DNA of 38,484 nt from Streptosporangiaceae bacterium (GCA_019245115.1 JAFARZ010000119.1:1-38484); one strand, 5' to 3'. Numbered from the stretch's first letter, positions 10,001-18,510 are shown. Numbers and translations: made by a program. The notes: generated by a model from the letters alone, not told the origin.

Positions 10001-10387
10001 TCAGCGCACGACGATGACGATGGTGTTCGTCGTGGCGTAGCCGGTGACGACGGCACGGAGCGTCTCGCGGCCACGGTGCGCGCCGGGCAGGGTGAACGTG
10101 TAAGACTCGTCCCACCGATTGGCCCGGCGCAGCCGCTGCCAGTTGCTGGACCAGTGGAAGTGACCGTACCTGTCGCTTATCTGCAGGCGCGCCGACGCGG
10201 GCCGCGCTCCGCCATCGTCTCCGACCGAGACGGTGAGCCGGAACGGCTGGCCGGCGTGCACGACGCGCGGCCCGGACAGCGTGGTGTCCGATTTGGCGAA
10301 TGCCGGGCTGGCCGCGACACCGATTACCGTCGCCGCGGTGGCGGCGCTCGCCACCGCCGTGAACAGGGATTTTCTGAACGTGGACAT
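10001..10387 (-). CDS. Small secreted protein of unknown function
   Basis: A 128-residue product starting MSTFRKSLF, with a classical signal peptide: basic N-terminus, a hydrophobic stretch rich in Ala/Val/Thr, and a likely cleavage site after ASPAFA. The mature part of about 95 residues looks like a single beta-sandwich (alternating hydrophobic strands; SGPRVVHAGQPFRLTVSVGDDGG, ending TNTIVIVVR), similar in feel to an Ig-like module. The ATG at 10387 is preferred over one 36 bases upstream because a GGGGGAAAGAG ribosome site precedes it and the signal peptide then begins correctly. It follows apbE by 37 bases and may be cotranscribed with the flavin module. Confidence 0.75.
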   Translation of the reverse strand: MSTFRKSLFTAVASAATAATVIGVAASPAFAKSDTTLSGPRVVHAGQPFRLTVSVGDDGGARPASARLQISDRYGHFHWSSNWQRLRRANRWDESYTFTLPGAHRGRETLRAVVTGYATTNTIVIVVR

Positions 10388-10424
10388 CTCTTTCCCCCGA
10401 AAGATCCAGTTATTAGACGACATC

Positions 10425-11303
10425 TCAGCGATTCCCCAGCTTCCTCACAGGATAAGACGTGGGCGGACCCGGATCCGTTGCTCGCGCTTTATCTCGTTTT
10501 GGTAACGACACGGCCTCGGCGCTGTACGCCCCCTCGGCACCGTAAACACTGAAGCCGGGCGTCTCCCAGGACGCGCCGTCCGCCTCGATCGCGAAGCCGC
10601 AGTATCCATCGAGCGTCCCGATCCAGTCCCGCGCCGCCGGGGAACCCATGGCGACCGCCGCGGTCGCGTACGCGTCGGCCAGCGCCAGGTGCGGTCCGAC
10701 CACGGTGACGCTCAGCAGTCCGGTCGCGGGCCGCCCGGTGTGCGGGTCGATGATGTGCGTTCCGCGCTCCGCGATCCCCGACGTGGCCACCGCGAAGCTT
10801 GTTCCCGCCACCACACGGCACAGCGATCGGGGCCGCCGCGGATCCGCGATCCCCACCCGCCACGGCTCGCTCGAATCCGCGCCACGGCCTCCGGCGCACT
10901 GCACGTCGCCCCCGCCGTTCACGCAGTGACCGGCCGACCCCGCCGCGGTGAGCAGCGCGGCGACGCGCTCGATCGCCCATCCCTTCACGTATCCGGACGG
11001 ATCGAGCCGGCCCGCGTAGCTGGCGCTGAAGTACCCGTCGCTGGCCGCCGCCACCGCCTCGCACGCCGCCAGCACCGATCCGACCTCCGGCACGCAGCCG
11101 GCCAGCGACACCTCACCCCGCGCCAGCCGGGACACGTCGCTGTCCGCCCGGAACGGCGAGAACCGGGCGTCCACCCAGTGCAGCCAGCGCACCGCCTCGG
11201 CCAGTGGCTCTCCCGCGACCGAGGCCGGCACGTCGAACGACACCACGGTGCCCATCACGTGCTCGGCGTGGCGGACCCGTACCGAGCCAGCCGCGGCGCC
11301 CAT
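10425..11303 (-). CDS. apbE: FAD:protein FMN transferase (ApbE)
   Basis: ApbE-type flavinyltransferase, which uses FAD to attach FMN covalently to a Thr of a target protein outside the cytoplasmic membrane. Of the 292 residues, visible family motifs are HVMGTVVSFDV near residues 15-25, GYVKGWA at 104-110, NGGGD at 129-133, HIIDPHTGRPA at 183-193 and the metal-binding LADAYATAAVAMG at 208-220. No lipobox or clear signal peptide is present at this start. The ATG at 11303 overlaps the FMN-binding gene by 49 bases. A later ATG at 11255 would cut off conserved residues before MGT. The substrate is very probably the FMN-binding protein encoded directly upstream. Confidence 0.93.
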   Translation of the reverse strand: MGAAAGSVRVRHAEHVMGTVVSFDVPASVAGEPLAEAVRWLHWVDARFSPFRADSDVSRLARGEVSLAGCVPEVGSVLAACEAVAAASDGYFSASYAGRLDPSGYVKGWAIERVAALLTAAGSAGHCVNGGGDVQCAGGRGADSSEPWRVGIADPRRPRSLCRVVAGTSFAVATSGIAERGTHIIDPHTGRPATGLLSVTVVGPHLALADAYATAAVAMGSPAARDWIGTLDGYCGFAIEADGASWETPGFSVYGAEGAYSAEAVSLPKRDKARATDPGPPTSYPVRKLGNR

Positions 11304-11821
11304 AACGCCCCGTTGTCGATCGCGCTCTGCAGCGACTTGATGTACCCGCCGCTGGTGTATGTGCCGCCCGACACCGCGTCGATCCGCGCGCTCTGGGCCT
11401 TGAGCGTCTCGCTGATCAGCTGCGGGAACGCGAACTGACCGATCTGCAGGTCATGGGCGGTGCTCGACGGCTGCTCGAGGATGTTGACCTTGACGATCTT
11501 GCCTTTCTTCACCACCACCTGTATCTGCACCGGCCCGTAGGCGGTGTTGGCGACGTTGCCGTCGACGGCCCGCTCCCCCGCCGTCAGCACCGCGCCCCCC
11601 GACTGCCCGCCCGAGCCGCCCGAGCCGCCCGAGCCGGCCAAGCCGCCTGTCACGGCACCCGAACCCGTGGTCCCGGCTCCACCTGAGCCCGCCCCCGCCC
11701 CCGCGCCCGTGCCCGGGTTCGACGACGCTACCGGAGCGGCCGAAGGCACGTGCGACCGGAACGTCAGCAGCGCGACAAGCCCGGCCACCGTCCCGGCGAC
11801 GGCGAGCATGATCCGGCGCAT
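11255..11821 (-). CDS. Exported FMN-binding domain protein
   Basis: A 188-residue protein with an N-terminal hydrophobic anchor or signal (residues 1-22), a Gly/Ser/Ala/Thr-rich linker (about 30-80) and an FMN-binding domain. The flavinylation motif reads DAVSGGTYTS at 148-157. The family consensus has Ala where this protein has the second Gly, and T154 would carry the FMN. The ATG at 11821 has GAGGAG about five bases upstream. It sits nine bases behind the ferric-reductase-like gene and overlaps apbE, so electron donor, carrier and modifying enzyme are coexpressed. It probably shuttles electrons at the outer face of the membrane. Confidence 0.9.
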   Translation of the reverse strand: MRRIMLAVAGTVAGLVALLTFRSHVPSAAPVASSNPGTGAGAGAGSGGAGTTGSGAVTGGLAGSGGSGGSGGQSGGAVLTAGERAVDGNVANTAYGPVQIQVVVKKGKIVKVNILEQPSSTAHDLQIGQFAFPQLISETLKAQSARIDAVSGGTYTSGGYIKSLQSAIDNGALWAPRLARYGSATPST

Positions 11822-11830
11822 ACCAGCTCC

Positions 11831-13219
11831 TCAGAACTCGAACGATTCGTAGTGGATGCGCCGCCGCGGCACGCCCGCGGCGAGCAGCGCGGATACCGCG
11901 GACTCCGTCATCCCGGCTGGCCCGCACACGTAGGCCTCCTGCTTGTGCAGTCCCGGCACCAGCGACAGCAGCACGGGAGCGGTCAGCGGATCGGTGCCCA
12001 GCTCGGCCCGTGATCCCACCACGTAGTGCACCCGGCCCCCGCGAGCCCGCGCGATCGCGTCCAGTTCCTCGCGGAACACGATGTCGCGCCAGCTCCGTGC
12101 GCGGTAGATCAGCGTCACCCGGCCCGGCAGCGATGCGAACATGGCCCGCAGCGGCGTTATGCCCACTCCCCCAGCCAGCAGCACGGCCCCGCGCGACGGC
12201 GCGTACGAGTTCGCGGTGAACGCGCCGAACGGCCCTTCGGCCCAGACCCGCGTGCCCGGCCGCAGCGCGCGCAGCGCCCGGCTGTGATCGCCGAGGTCCT
12301 TGACCGTGATCCGCAGCATGTCCCGGCCGGGCGCGGCGGACAGCGAGTACGGATGCGACGACCACCACAGCGACCGGTCCAGGAACCGCCACCGGAAGAA
12401 CTGCCCCGGCTCCGCCGCCAGCTCCTCCAGCCGGTTTCCCCTGATGTACACGGACACCACCCCGGGTGCCTCGTCCCGGATCCCCGCCACCCGGAACCCG
12501 TGCCGGACGTAGTCGCGCCACGGCACCGCCACCCGGTACCAGAGCACGAGCAGCGCCACGGTCAGGTACATCGCGGACCACCAGAACCGCGCCGCCAGGC
12601 TGTTGATGAACGACGCACCGTCCGCGAACTGATGGCTGAACGCCAGCGCGATGGCCAGGTATGTGTAGAAGTGCAGGTAGTACCACGTTTCGTAGCGCAT
12701 CCGCCGCCGGGCCGCGCGCATCGAGACGATGCCCACCCCGAGCAGCAGGAACCCGGCCACGGTCGCCATCAGCACGTCGGGATACTGGGTGAGCAGCGCG
12801 CCGGACTCGTTGACGACGTTCGTCCGTGCGGTGACCGCGTATCCCCACACGATCAGCAGTCCGTGTGCCACGACGATGCTGACGACGTACCGGCCGCCCA
12901 TCGCGTGCCATCGCGCCAGCCGGTCGGTGCCCACCCCCCGCTCCACCGGCGGCAGCCGGGCCATCAGCGCCACCAGCACCACGACGCCGTAGCCGCACAG
13001 CAGGCCCAGGATCCGGCCCGCCCCGGTCAGCCACTCGCCGAGCCCGTGCACGCTGGTGGTGTCCTGCCACCAGAGCGCGAGCACGATCACCGCGCCGACT
13101 GCTATGACACCAAGGACAAAACCAGGCTTCGCCTTTGAACGAACGGCCTGTGGCTTGACCCCTGGGACCTGCGACCGCACCGGTGCGGCCGGACCGGGCC
13201 GTCTGGCGACACTGGTCAC
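11831..13219 (-). CDS. Ferric-reductase-like transmembrane flavoprotein oxidoreductase
   Basis: A 462-residue membrane redox protein. The N-terminal half has about six hydrophobic helices with paired His residues suitable for b-heme (RWHAMGGR, IVVAHGLL, YYLHFYTY, FSHQF). The C-terminal half is a ferredoxin-NADP reductase-type module: FAD motif HPYSLSAAP, nucleotide motif LLAGGVGITPLRAMF, then YVCGPAGMTE and the terminal HYESFEF. It would pass electrons from NAD(P)H across the membrane. The GTG at 13219 is chosen because GGGAGGGG lies seven bases upstream; a GTG at 13249 adds ten residues. It leads an operon with the FMN-binding protein and ApbE. The terminal acceptor is unknown; ferric iron or an extracytoplasmic reductase are options. 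Confidence 0.9.
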   Translation of the reverse strand: MTSVARRPGPAAPVRSQVPGVKPQAVRSKAKPGFVLGVIAVGAVIVLALWWQDTTSVHGLGEWLTGAGRILGLLCGYGVVVLVALMARLPPVERGVGTDRLARWHAMGGRYVVSIVVAHGLLIVWGYAVTARTNVVNESGALLTQYPDVLMATVAGFLLLGVGIVSMRAARRRMRYETWYYLHFYTYLAIALAFSHQFADGASFINSLAARFWWSAMYLTVALLVLWYRVAVPWRDYVRHGFRVAGIRDEAPGVVSVYIRGNRLEELAAEPGQFFRWRFLDRSLWWSSHPYSLSAAPGRDMLRITVKDLGDHSRALRALRPGTRVWAEGPFGAFTANSYAPSRGAVLLAGGVGITPLRAMFASLPGRVTLIYRARSWRDIVFREELDAIARARGGRVHYVVGSRAELGTDPLTAPVLLSLVPGLHKQEAYVCGPAGMTESAVSALLAAGVPRRRIHYESFEF

Positions 13220-13383
13220 GCGCCGCCCCTCCCTTCCTGGTCTGGCCACGCCTCGATTGTGCTCTGCCTTCCTGCGAACTCGCTGAAAGGCCTACCCCTA
13301 GTAACGGATACGCGGCGCGTTCCCGCCAGGTTCACGATCCGCCGTAACCGCTCCGTAAGCCTCCGCCGGATACGGCACCACAA

Positions 13384-13439
13384 GGGGATGGTTGGCGCAC
13401 TCACCCCCACCTGACGGGATGGTTGGCGCAACGTACCCC
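13384..13439 (-). repeat. Tandem pair of the dispersed 25-bp repeat (copy 2, inverted)
   Basis: Read on the minus strand, 13439-13416 is ggggtacgttgcgccaaccatccc and matches the units at 9597 and 9627 almost exactly (shown here as bases ggggtacgttgcgcca plus accatccc). The second unit, 13408-13384, keeps gcgccaaccatcccc but its first half is diverged. Spacing between units is again about 30 bases. Orientation is opposite to copy 1. Confidence 0.7.
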
Positions 13440-13582
13440 TTCAGCCTGTGCCACCCGCCCCCGGGAGCGGGTCAGGAAGGGCGTGCGGCGGGCGCGGACA
13501 CGGGGAGGTACCGGAACGAGGCTTCCGGCAGGTGGCTTGAGCTGGGCAATGTCACGCTACGTGAGTGAACCTTACTTAAAGG

Positions 13583-13601
13583 ATAGGTGGATCTTACCTA
13601 A
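13583..13601. promoter_or_regulatory. Candidate IdeR/DtxR-type iron box upstream of the cupin
   Basis: The 19 bases ATAGGTGGATCTTACCTAA match the IdeR/DtxR consensus TWAGGTWAGSCTWACCTWA at 14 positions, with both half-sites (TAGGT and ACCTAA) well preserved and the centre diverged. Further half-site-like words (CCTTACTTA at 13570, GACCTAACT at 13612) flank it. It lies about 95 bases before the chosen cupin start and 360 bases before the reductase operon. This is a motif match only. Confidence 0.4.
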
Positions 13602-13695
13602 AAGTCAGGAAGACCTAACTGTACAGAGGGTATCCATATGAATACACATGGTCATAATCTTGGCACAGGAGACATCACGGATAGGATACAAAAAA

Positions 13696-14184
13696 ATGCT
13701 CAGAGTAAGCGAAGTCTGGGAGCGTGCCCTCAAACCGCCCTCGGTAGCTGGTCTGGCTGAGCCGGGCGACGTAGTAGTCATCCGCTCCGGCGAGGCCTAC
13801 GTCGGCAAGCAGGGCGTCAGCCTGGCCAACGGCGTCACCAACCGGTCCGCCGGGGCGCACGCGCTGTGCCTGCACCTCGTGACGATTCCTCCGGGCTCCC
13901 GCGGCGTCCCCCATTTCCACGCGGGCCACGAATCCGCGATCTACACCGTCAGCGGCGAGACCGAGGTCTGGCACGGCGAAGGCCTGTCGCAGCGCACCAT
14001 TGTCCAGGCCGGCGATTTCATGTACATCCCGCCCGGCACCCCGCACCTACCCGTGAACCGCAGCGACATCATGACGATCGCCGTGGTGGCCCGCACTGAT
14101 CCCCAGGAGCAGGAGAGCGTCGTCACCCTCAACCTGCCACCGCACCTGGCCGAGTTGTCCGCCTTCCCCGTCGCAGGCCACTAA
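13696..14184 (+). CDS. Cupin-domain protein
   Basis: Single-domain cupin of 162 residues. Motif 1 is seen at HFHAGHESAIYTVSGETEVWHG, with H73, H75 and E79 as likely metal ligands. Motif 2 is GDFMYIPPGTPHLPVN, with H117 as the fourth ligand. Such proteins may be dioxygenases, isomerases or simple metal/ligand binders; nothing here separates these. I choose the ATG at 13696, which has AGGA nine bases upstream; an in-frame ATG at 13648 would add 16 residues but lacks a ribosome site. The upstream region is AT-rich and carries an IdeR-like box, so iron control is possible. Confidence 0.85.
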   Translation: MLRVSEVWERALKPPSVAGLAEPGDVVVIRSGEAYVGKQGVSLANGVTNRSAGAHALCLHLVTIPPGSRGVPHFHAGHESAIYTVSGETEVWHGEGLSQRTIVQAGDFMYIPPGTPHLPVNRSDIMTIAVVARTDPQEQESVVTLNLPPHLAELSAFPVAGH

Positions 14185-14190
14185 CCCGCG

Positions 14191-14206
14191 GCGGCCCACG
14201 GGCCGC
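14191..14206 (+). terminator. Perfect GC hairpin after the cupin stop
   Basis: GCGGCCC and GGGCCGC are perfect inverted 7-mers separated by AC. They begin seven bases after the cupin TAA and are not followed by a T-run. A tight loop of two bases makes it imperfect as a terminator, but its position fits. Confidence 0.35.
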
Positions 14207-14360
14207 ATTCCCACCTTCTGCCGGCCCGGCCGCCGCGACCCCCGCGCGCCCGCCCCGCCTCCCGCGATGGCGTGTGAACCTGACTCCTCCCCTCCGCCTC
14301 CACCATCGGGGCGTAGGCAGGTGCACGCCCAGGGGGCGGGCGCGCGGGACGCGACTCGCG

Positions 14361-14705
14361 TTAGGACTTCATCAGGCCGATGTTGTTGCCCGCTGGATCG
14401 GTGAAGTACGCCAGCGTCGGCCCGTCCGGGACGTCCATCGGACCCGACACGACCTTGCCGCCGAGCTGCTCGGCCTTCTCGAGCGCCGCCTGCAGGTCAG
14501 CCACCGAGACGTAGATGGTGACGTGCGGGGCGCCATCCTGGCTGGCCGATATGCCGCCCGGGATGCCCCCTTCCTCTGCCGTCGCCATCCCGTAGTTCAT
14601 CGGGTTGTTCGCGTCGATCTGCCACCCGAACAGCTGTCCGTAGAAGCTCTGCAGAGCTGCGCCGTCGGGTCCTGTTAGTTCGAACCATGCCACTGGATTG
14701 GCCAT
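14361..14705 (-). CDS. VOC-family (glyoxalase/bleomycin-resistance-like) protein
   Basis: A 114-residue single VOC module. It starts with the typical WFELTGPDGAALQSFYGQLFGW strand-helix pattern of subunits that pair one betaalphabetabetabeta unit with another, and ends with TLAYFTDPAGNNIGLM, which carries the usual metal-site region. Actual ligands are not obvious, and many homologues are non-enzymatic. The ATG at 14705 has AAGGGAG five bases upstream. It lies 59 bases behind gcvP on the same strand and may be read through from it. No substrate can be assigned. Confidence 0.85.
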   Translation of the reverse strand: MANPVAWFELTGPDGAALQSFYGQLFGWQIDANNPMNYGMATAEEGGIPGGISASQDGAPHVTIYVSVADLQAALEKAEQLGGKVVSGPMDVPDGPTLAYFTDPAGNNIGLMKS

Positions 14706-14764
14706 GACTGCTCCCTTCGTCAGGCGAAAATCCTCGCGCAGTCAGCCGGTACCCACAAGCCCCC

Positions 14765-17605
14765 TTACTCGAACGCCTCCGGAGGCGGGCAGGAGCACAT
14801 CAGGTTGCGGTCCCCGTAGGCCTGGTCGATACGGCGGACCGGCGGGAAGTACTTACCCCGCCGGGGGCTACCGTCCGGATACGCCGCCTCGTCCCTCTCG
14901 TACGGGTGCTTCCACTCGCCGACGATGAGCATCTCGGCGGTGTGCGGGGCATTCTTCAGCGGGTTGTCCTGCCGGTCGTACTCGCCAGAGGCGACGCCGG
15001 CGATCTCCTCGCGGATGGAGATCATCGCGTCGCAGAACCGGTCCAGCTCCGCCACGTTCTCGCTCTCCGTCGGCTCGATCATGAACGTGCCCGCCACCGG
15101 GAACGACATGGTCGGCGCGTGAAATCCGTAGTCGATCAGGCGCTTCGCCACGTCCTCGACGGTGATCCCGGTCTGCGCGGTGATCGGGCGCAGGTCGATG
15201 ACGCACTCGTGGGCGACCAGCCCGTTGCGGCTGGTGTACAGCACCGGGAAGTGCGGCGCGAGTCGCCTGGCCAGGTAGTTGGCGGACAGCACGGCGACCT
15301 GCGTAGCGGCACGCAGGCCGTCGGCGCCCATCATCGCCAGGTACGCCCAGGAGATCGGCAGGATGCCCGCCGAGCCGTACGGCGCGGCGGCCACCTGACC
15401 GGTACCCTGCCCGGGGAAGGCCAGGGGGGTCTGGGGGGATGGCTTCCCCCCAGGAAGAAACTGCGCCAGATGAGCGCGGACGGCGACGGGACCTACGCCG
15501 GGACCGCCGCCGCCGTGGGGGATACAGAATGTCTTGTGCAGGTTGAGGTGTGACACGTCCGCGCCGAACGACGGCAGGGTCGCGACGCCGGCCAGCGCGT
15601 TGAAGTTCGCACCGTCCACGTACACCTGGCCGCCGGCCTCATGTACCAGCGCGCAGACCTCGGTCACCGTCTGCTCGTACACGCCGGCCGTCGACGGGTA
15701 GGTCAGCATGATCGCGGCCACCCGCCCCTCGTGGGCGGACAGCTTCGCACGGATGTCGCCCAGGTCGATGGTCCCGTCACCGCCGCACTTGACGACGACC
15801 ACGCGCAGGCCGGCCAGCACGGCGCTGGCCGCGTTGGTGCCGTGCGCCGACTCGGGCAGCAGGCAGACATCCCGCTCCGCCTCGCCCCGGGAGGCGTGGT
15901 AGGCGCGGATGGCCAGCAGGCCGGCCAGCTCGCCTTGCGAGCCGGCGTTCGGCTGGACCGAAACCGCGTCATATCCGGTGAGCGCGGCCAGCCGCCGCTC
16001 GAGCGAGGAGATCAGCTCGGCATAGCCCGCCGCCTGCGACGGGGGAGCCAGCGGATGCATGTCCGCGAACTCCGGCCAGCTGATGGGCTCCATCTCCGCG
16101 GCCGCGTTCAGCTTCATCGTGCACGAGCCGAGCGGGATCATGGACCGGTCCAGGGCGATGTCGAAATCCGCCAGCCGGCGCAGGTACCTGAGCATCGCCG
16201 TCTCGCTGCGGTGGGCGTGGAACACCGGGTGGGTGAGGAACTCCGACGTCCGCAGCAGCTCATCCGGCAACTGGTCCGCCGCGTCAGGCAAGTCGCCGGG
16301 GCGCCCGGCGATGGCGGCGAGAACCGCGGCAAGATCATCGTCGGTTGTGGTCTCGTCGCAGGTGACCTGGATCGCACCGTCGGGCGCCAGGTACAGGTTG
16401 TATCCCGCGGCCCGGGCACGATCGACCACCGCTGACGGGTCGTCCGGCCAGAAGCGGATGGTGTCGAAGAAGAAACCACCGTCCGTTCGTACATCATGAT
16501 CTTGAAGAGCGGCGGCGAGCTTAGCGGCGCTACGGTGCGAAGCCCGGGCGATGGCGGCCAGGCCGTCCGGGCCATGGTAGACGGCGTACATGGCGGCGGT
16601 CACGGCCAGCAGGACCTGGGCGGTGCAGATGTTACTGGTCGCCTTCTCGCGGCGGATGTGCTGCTCGCGGGCCTGCAGCGCGAGGCGATAGGCGGGCTGG
16701 CCGTCGGCGTCCACCGACACACCGACGATACGGCCCGGGAGCTGGCGCTTGAGCTTGCCGGTGACCGCGATGTAGGCGGCGTGCGGACCGCCGAACCACA
16801 TCGGCACGCCGAACCGCTGGGTGGAGCCGATCGCGATGTCCGCGCCCAGCTCGCCCGGCGGTCTGAGCAAGGTGAGGGCCAGCGGGTCGGCAGCGACCGT
16901 GGCCAGTGCGCCGTTCTCGTGCGCCGCGTCGATCAGTGCGGCCAGGTCCGGCCGGATGGCGCCGGATGCCCCCGGATATTGCACCAGGACGCCGAACAGG
17001 CCCTCGGCCTGGGCGATCAGCTCAGGGGTGAGAGCGGCGATTCTGAGGTCGATGCCCAGCGGTTCGGCCCGGGTGCGCAGCACGGCGAGGGTGGCGGGTA
17101 GGCAGTCCGCGTCGGCCAGGAACATGCTTCCGGGCGCCGCCCGGCGGCTCAGCGTCATCGCCTCGGCGGCCGCGGTCGCCTCGTCGAGCAGCGACGCACC
17201 CGCCCACGGCAGCGCGGTCAGATCGGCGACCATCGTCTGGAAGTTCAGCAGGGCCTCGAGCCGGCCTTGCGAGATCTCCGGCTGGTAGGGCGTGTACGCG
17301 GTGTACCAGGCCGGGTTCTCCAGCACGTTGCGGCGGATGACGGCGGGCGTGATCGTGCCGTGATAGCCCTGGCCGATCATCGAGGTGAGCACCTGGTTCT
17401 TCGCCGCCATGCGGCGGAGCTCGGCCTGGGCCTGGGTCTCGGTAAGCGCTGGCCCGATGCTGACTTGCCCGATGCTGACTTGCTCGGTGCCGGGGGGCAG
17501 CGCGGCGGTGATGAGCTCATCGAGCGAGGTGTAGCCGAGGGCGTCGAGCATGTGGCTGCGCTCGGACGGGGAAGGGCCGATGTGCCGCTGAGCGAAATCC
17601 GTCAT
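14765..17605 (-). CDS. gcvP: Glycine dehydrogenase (decarboxylating), P protein
   Basis: P protein of the glycine cleavage system: a PLP enzyme that decarboxylates glycine and loads the aminomethyl group onto lipoyl-GcvH. At 946 residues it is the fused single-chain form. The N-terminus [10 protein letters not shown] and the PLP-lysine motif [17 protein letters not shown] (K691) are clear. The ATG at 17605 has GGAGG eight bases upstream; longer frames run into the riboswitch and are rejected. Two oddities are visible: a direct duplication [10 protein letters not shown] near residue 45, and a 33-bp dispersed hairpin repeat coding for about residues 718-728. A glycine riboswitch precedes it. 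gcvH and gcvT are not in the window. Confidence 0.97.
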   Translation of the reverse strand: MTDFAQRHIGPSPSERSHMLDALGYTSLDELITAALPPGTEQVSIGQVSIGPALTETQAQAELRRMAAKNQVLTSMIGQGYHGTITPAVIRRNVLENPAWYTAYTPYQPEISQGRLEALLNFQTMVADLTALPWAGASLLDEATAAAEAMTLSRRAAPGSMFLADADCLPATLAVLRTRAEPLGIDLRIAALTPELIAQAEGLFGVLVQYPGASGAIRPDLAALIDAAHENGALATVAADPLALTLLRPPGELGADIAIGSTQRFGVPMWFGGPHAAYIAVTGKLKRQLPGRIVGVSVDADGQPAYRLALQAREQHIRREKATSNICTAQVLLAVTAAMYAVYHGPDGLAAIARASHRSAAKLAAALQDHDVRTDGGFFFDTIRFWPDDPSAVVDRARAAGYNLYLAPDGAIQVTCDETTTDDDLAAVLAAIAGRPGDLPDAADQLPDELLRTSEFLTHPVFHAHRSETAMLRYLRRLADFDIALDRSMIPLGSCTMKLNAAAEMEPISWPEFADMHPLAPPSQAAGYAELISSLERRLAALTGYDAVSVQPNAGSQGELAGLLAIRAYHASRGEAERDVCLLPESAHGTNAASAVLAGLRVVVVKCGGDGTIDLGDIRAKLSAHEGRVAAIMLTYPSTAGVYEQTVTEVCALVHEAGGQVYVDGANFNALAGVATLPSFGADVSHLNLHKTFCIPHGGGGPGVGPVAVRAHLAQFLPGGKPSPQTPLAFPGQGTGQVAAAPYGSAGILPISWAYLAMMGADGLRAATQVAVLSANYLARRLAPHFPVLYTSRNGLVAHECVIDLRPITAQTGITVEDVAKRLIDYGFHAPTMSFPVAGTFMIEPTESENVAELDRFCDAMISIREEIAGVASGEYDRQDNPLKNAPHTAEMLIVGEWKHPYERDEAAYPDGSPRRGKYFPPVRRIDQAYGDRNLMCSCPPPEAFE
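15422..15454 (-). repeat. 33-bp dispersed GC hairpin repeat, copy A (inside gcvP)
   Basis: On the minus strand this copy reads CTGGGGGG-AAGCCAT-CCCCCC-AGACCCCCCTGG: a G6/C6 stem with a seven-base loop followed by a conserved ACCCCCCT tail. Two other copies lie at 19016-19048 and 28378-28410. It is in frame and encodes part of the variable loop after the PLP-lysine region ([11 protein letters not shown]). The frame stays intact. Confidence 0.7.
17454..17485. repeat. 15-bp direct duplication in gcvP
   Basis: The word cccgatgctgacttg occurs twice head to tail, with the second copy followed by a related ctcgg. In the gene it duplicates QVSIG near residue 45, an in-frame slippage event in a surface segment near the N-terminus. 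Confidence 0.7.
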
Positions 17606-17660
17606 CTGCTTGGCCTCCGGAGGTGCGCTACTAACGAACGCCCCATCTGTCGCCGCAGCT

Positions 17661-17760
17661 CCAGAGATGCCTGTCCCGGCCGGTCCTGGTGCCTGAGAGG
17701 TTCCGGGGAAGTTGCCCCTTCGGCGACCCGCTGGCGCGGATCTCTCCCAGCCGGTGTCAC
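17661..17760 (-). promoter_or_regulatory. Glycine riboswitch (gcvT element), single aptamer
   Basis: Read on the minus strand the leader contains the hallmark order GGCTGGGAGAGAT, then CGCCGAAGGGGCAA, then CCTCTCAGGCACCAGGACC, which is the conserved core of glycine aptamers. The P1 stem can form from CCGGC near 17753 and GCCGG on the 3' side. A short GACAGG...CTCTGGAG stretch follows, as in singlet types that keep a vestigial second helix. A second full aptamer is not visible. It ends about 55 bases before the gcvP start and is expected to switch on gcvP when glycine is abundant. Confidence 0.93.
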
Positions 17761-17798
17761 TGGCTACCCTCAGTCTATCCGAGGGGCCCCCAGCCCTA

Positions 17799-17849
17799 TC
17801 CGGGGCCCAATCCGGGGGCCCAATCCGGGGGCCCAATCCGTGGGCACAG
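17799..17849. repeat. 13-bp tandem repeat upstream of the riboswitch
   Basis: Four consecutive units: tccggggcccaa (17799-17810), tccgggggcccaa (17811-17823), tccgggggcccaa (17824-17836) and the diverged tccgtgggcacag (17837-17849). Each centre (GGGGCCC) is palindromic. The array lies between the MerR stop and the gcvP leader, where the gcvP promoter should be. Confidence 0.7.
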
Positions 17850-17872
17850 AGGTGACGTGCCTGCGGGATTGC

Positions 17873-18391
17873 TCAGCTTGTCCGGCGCATCCGGCGCTTG
17901 GCCAGCTCGTCGACCGCCTGGCCGTCGGCTTCCACCTTGCCGTCCTCGGCACGCACCGACGGCAGCACCGCGAGGTCGCCCTTGACGTCGTCCCAGACCA
18001 CGCCCAGCGCGATGCCGAACACGCCCTGGCCGCCCTGCAGCAGGTCGATGACCTCGTCGGGCGAGGTGCACTCGTATACGCTGACGCCGTCACTCATCAA
18101 GGTGACCTGGGCCAGGTCATCGACGCCGCGGTCGCGCAGGTGCTGGACGGCGGCCCGGACCTGCTGGAGCGATATCCCGGCGTCGAGCAGGCGCTTGACG
18201 ACCTTCAGCACGAGGATGTCGCGGAAGCTGTAGAGGCGCTGGGAGCCGGAACCGTGTGCGGCGCGGACGCCCGGCTCGACCAGCCCGGTCCGGGCCCAGT
18301 AGTCGAGCTGACGGTAGGTGATGCCCGCCGCGGAGCACGCGGTCGGGCCGCGATAGCCGACCTCCGCGTTCGGCCTATCTTCCCCAGTCAC
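17873..18391 (-). CDS. MerR-family transcriptional regulator (Rv1830-like)
   Basis: A 172-residue MerR-type regulator. The N-terminal winged helix-turn-helix is seen as GITYRQLDYWARTGLVEPGVR...GSQRLYSFRDILVLKVVKRLLDAGISLQQVR, with the expected Tyr/Trp and Arg residues. The C-terminal half (GVSVYECTSPDEVIDLLQGGQGVFGIALG) is typical of the group next to the bifunctional nuclease and contains no metal-binding Cys cluster. The GTG at 18391 is chosen because GGAGG precedes it by seven bases; a TTG at 18433 would add 14 residues. It lies between the nuclease gene and gcvP, the same place as Rv1830 in M. tuberculosis. Confidence 0.9.
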   Translation of the reverse strand: MTGEDRPNAEVGYRGPTACSAAGITYRQLDYWARTGLVEPGVRAAHGSGSQRLYSFRDILVLKVVKRLLDAGISLQQVRAAVQHLRDRGVDDLAQVTLMSDGVSVYECTSPDEVIDLLQGGQGVFGIALGVVWDDVKGDLAVLPSVRAEDGKVEADGQAVDELAKRRMRRTS

Positions 18392-18510
18392 CGCCACACC
18401 TCCACGGGAGCTGACTACCCACGGCACTGGCAACGTAAGCCCGCGAGGATACCGACGTCAACGACCACTCACGGCGTGTCGCACCCCTTTGCGGACATAA
18501 CGGACCGGTC

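Larger units (their letters stand above)
13220..13695. other. Divergent intergenic region, partly AT-rich
   Basis: This 476-base gap separates the minus-strand reductase operon from the plus-strand cupin. It holds the second copy of the dispersed repeat (13384-13439) and a locally AT-rich stretch (13560-13695) that contains an IdeR/DtxR-like inverted repeat. Both transcripts probably start in it. No gene is supported. Confidence 0.6.

Noticed and set aside
13423..13641. 72-codon plus-strand frame before the cupin
   Set aside because: It spans the repeat and the AT-rich promoter region; there is no ribosome site or protein-like pattern.
17606..17836. N-terminal extension of gcvP by 77 codons
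   Set aside because: It translates the glycine riboswitch and the 13-bp repeat; the ATG at 17605 has its own Shine-Dalgarno sequence and the family N-terminus.
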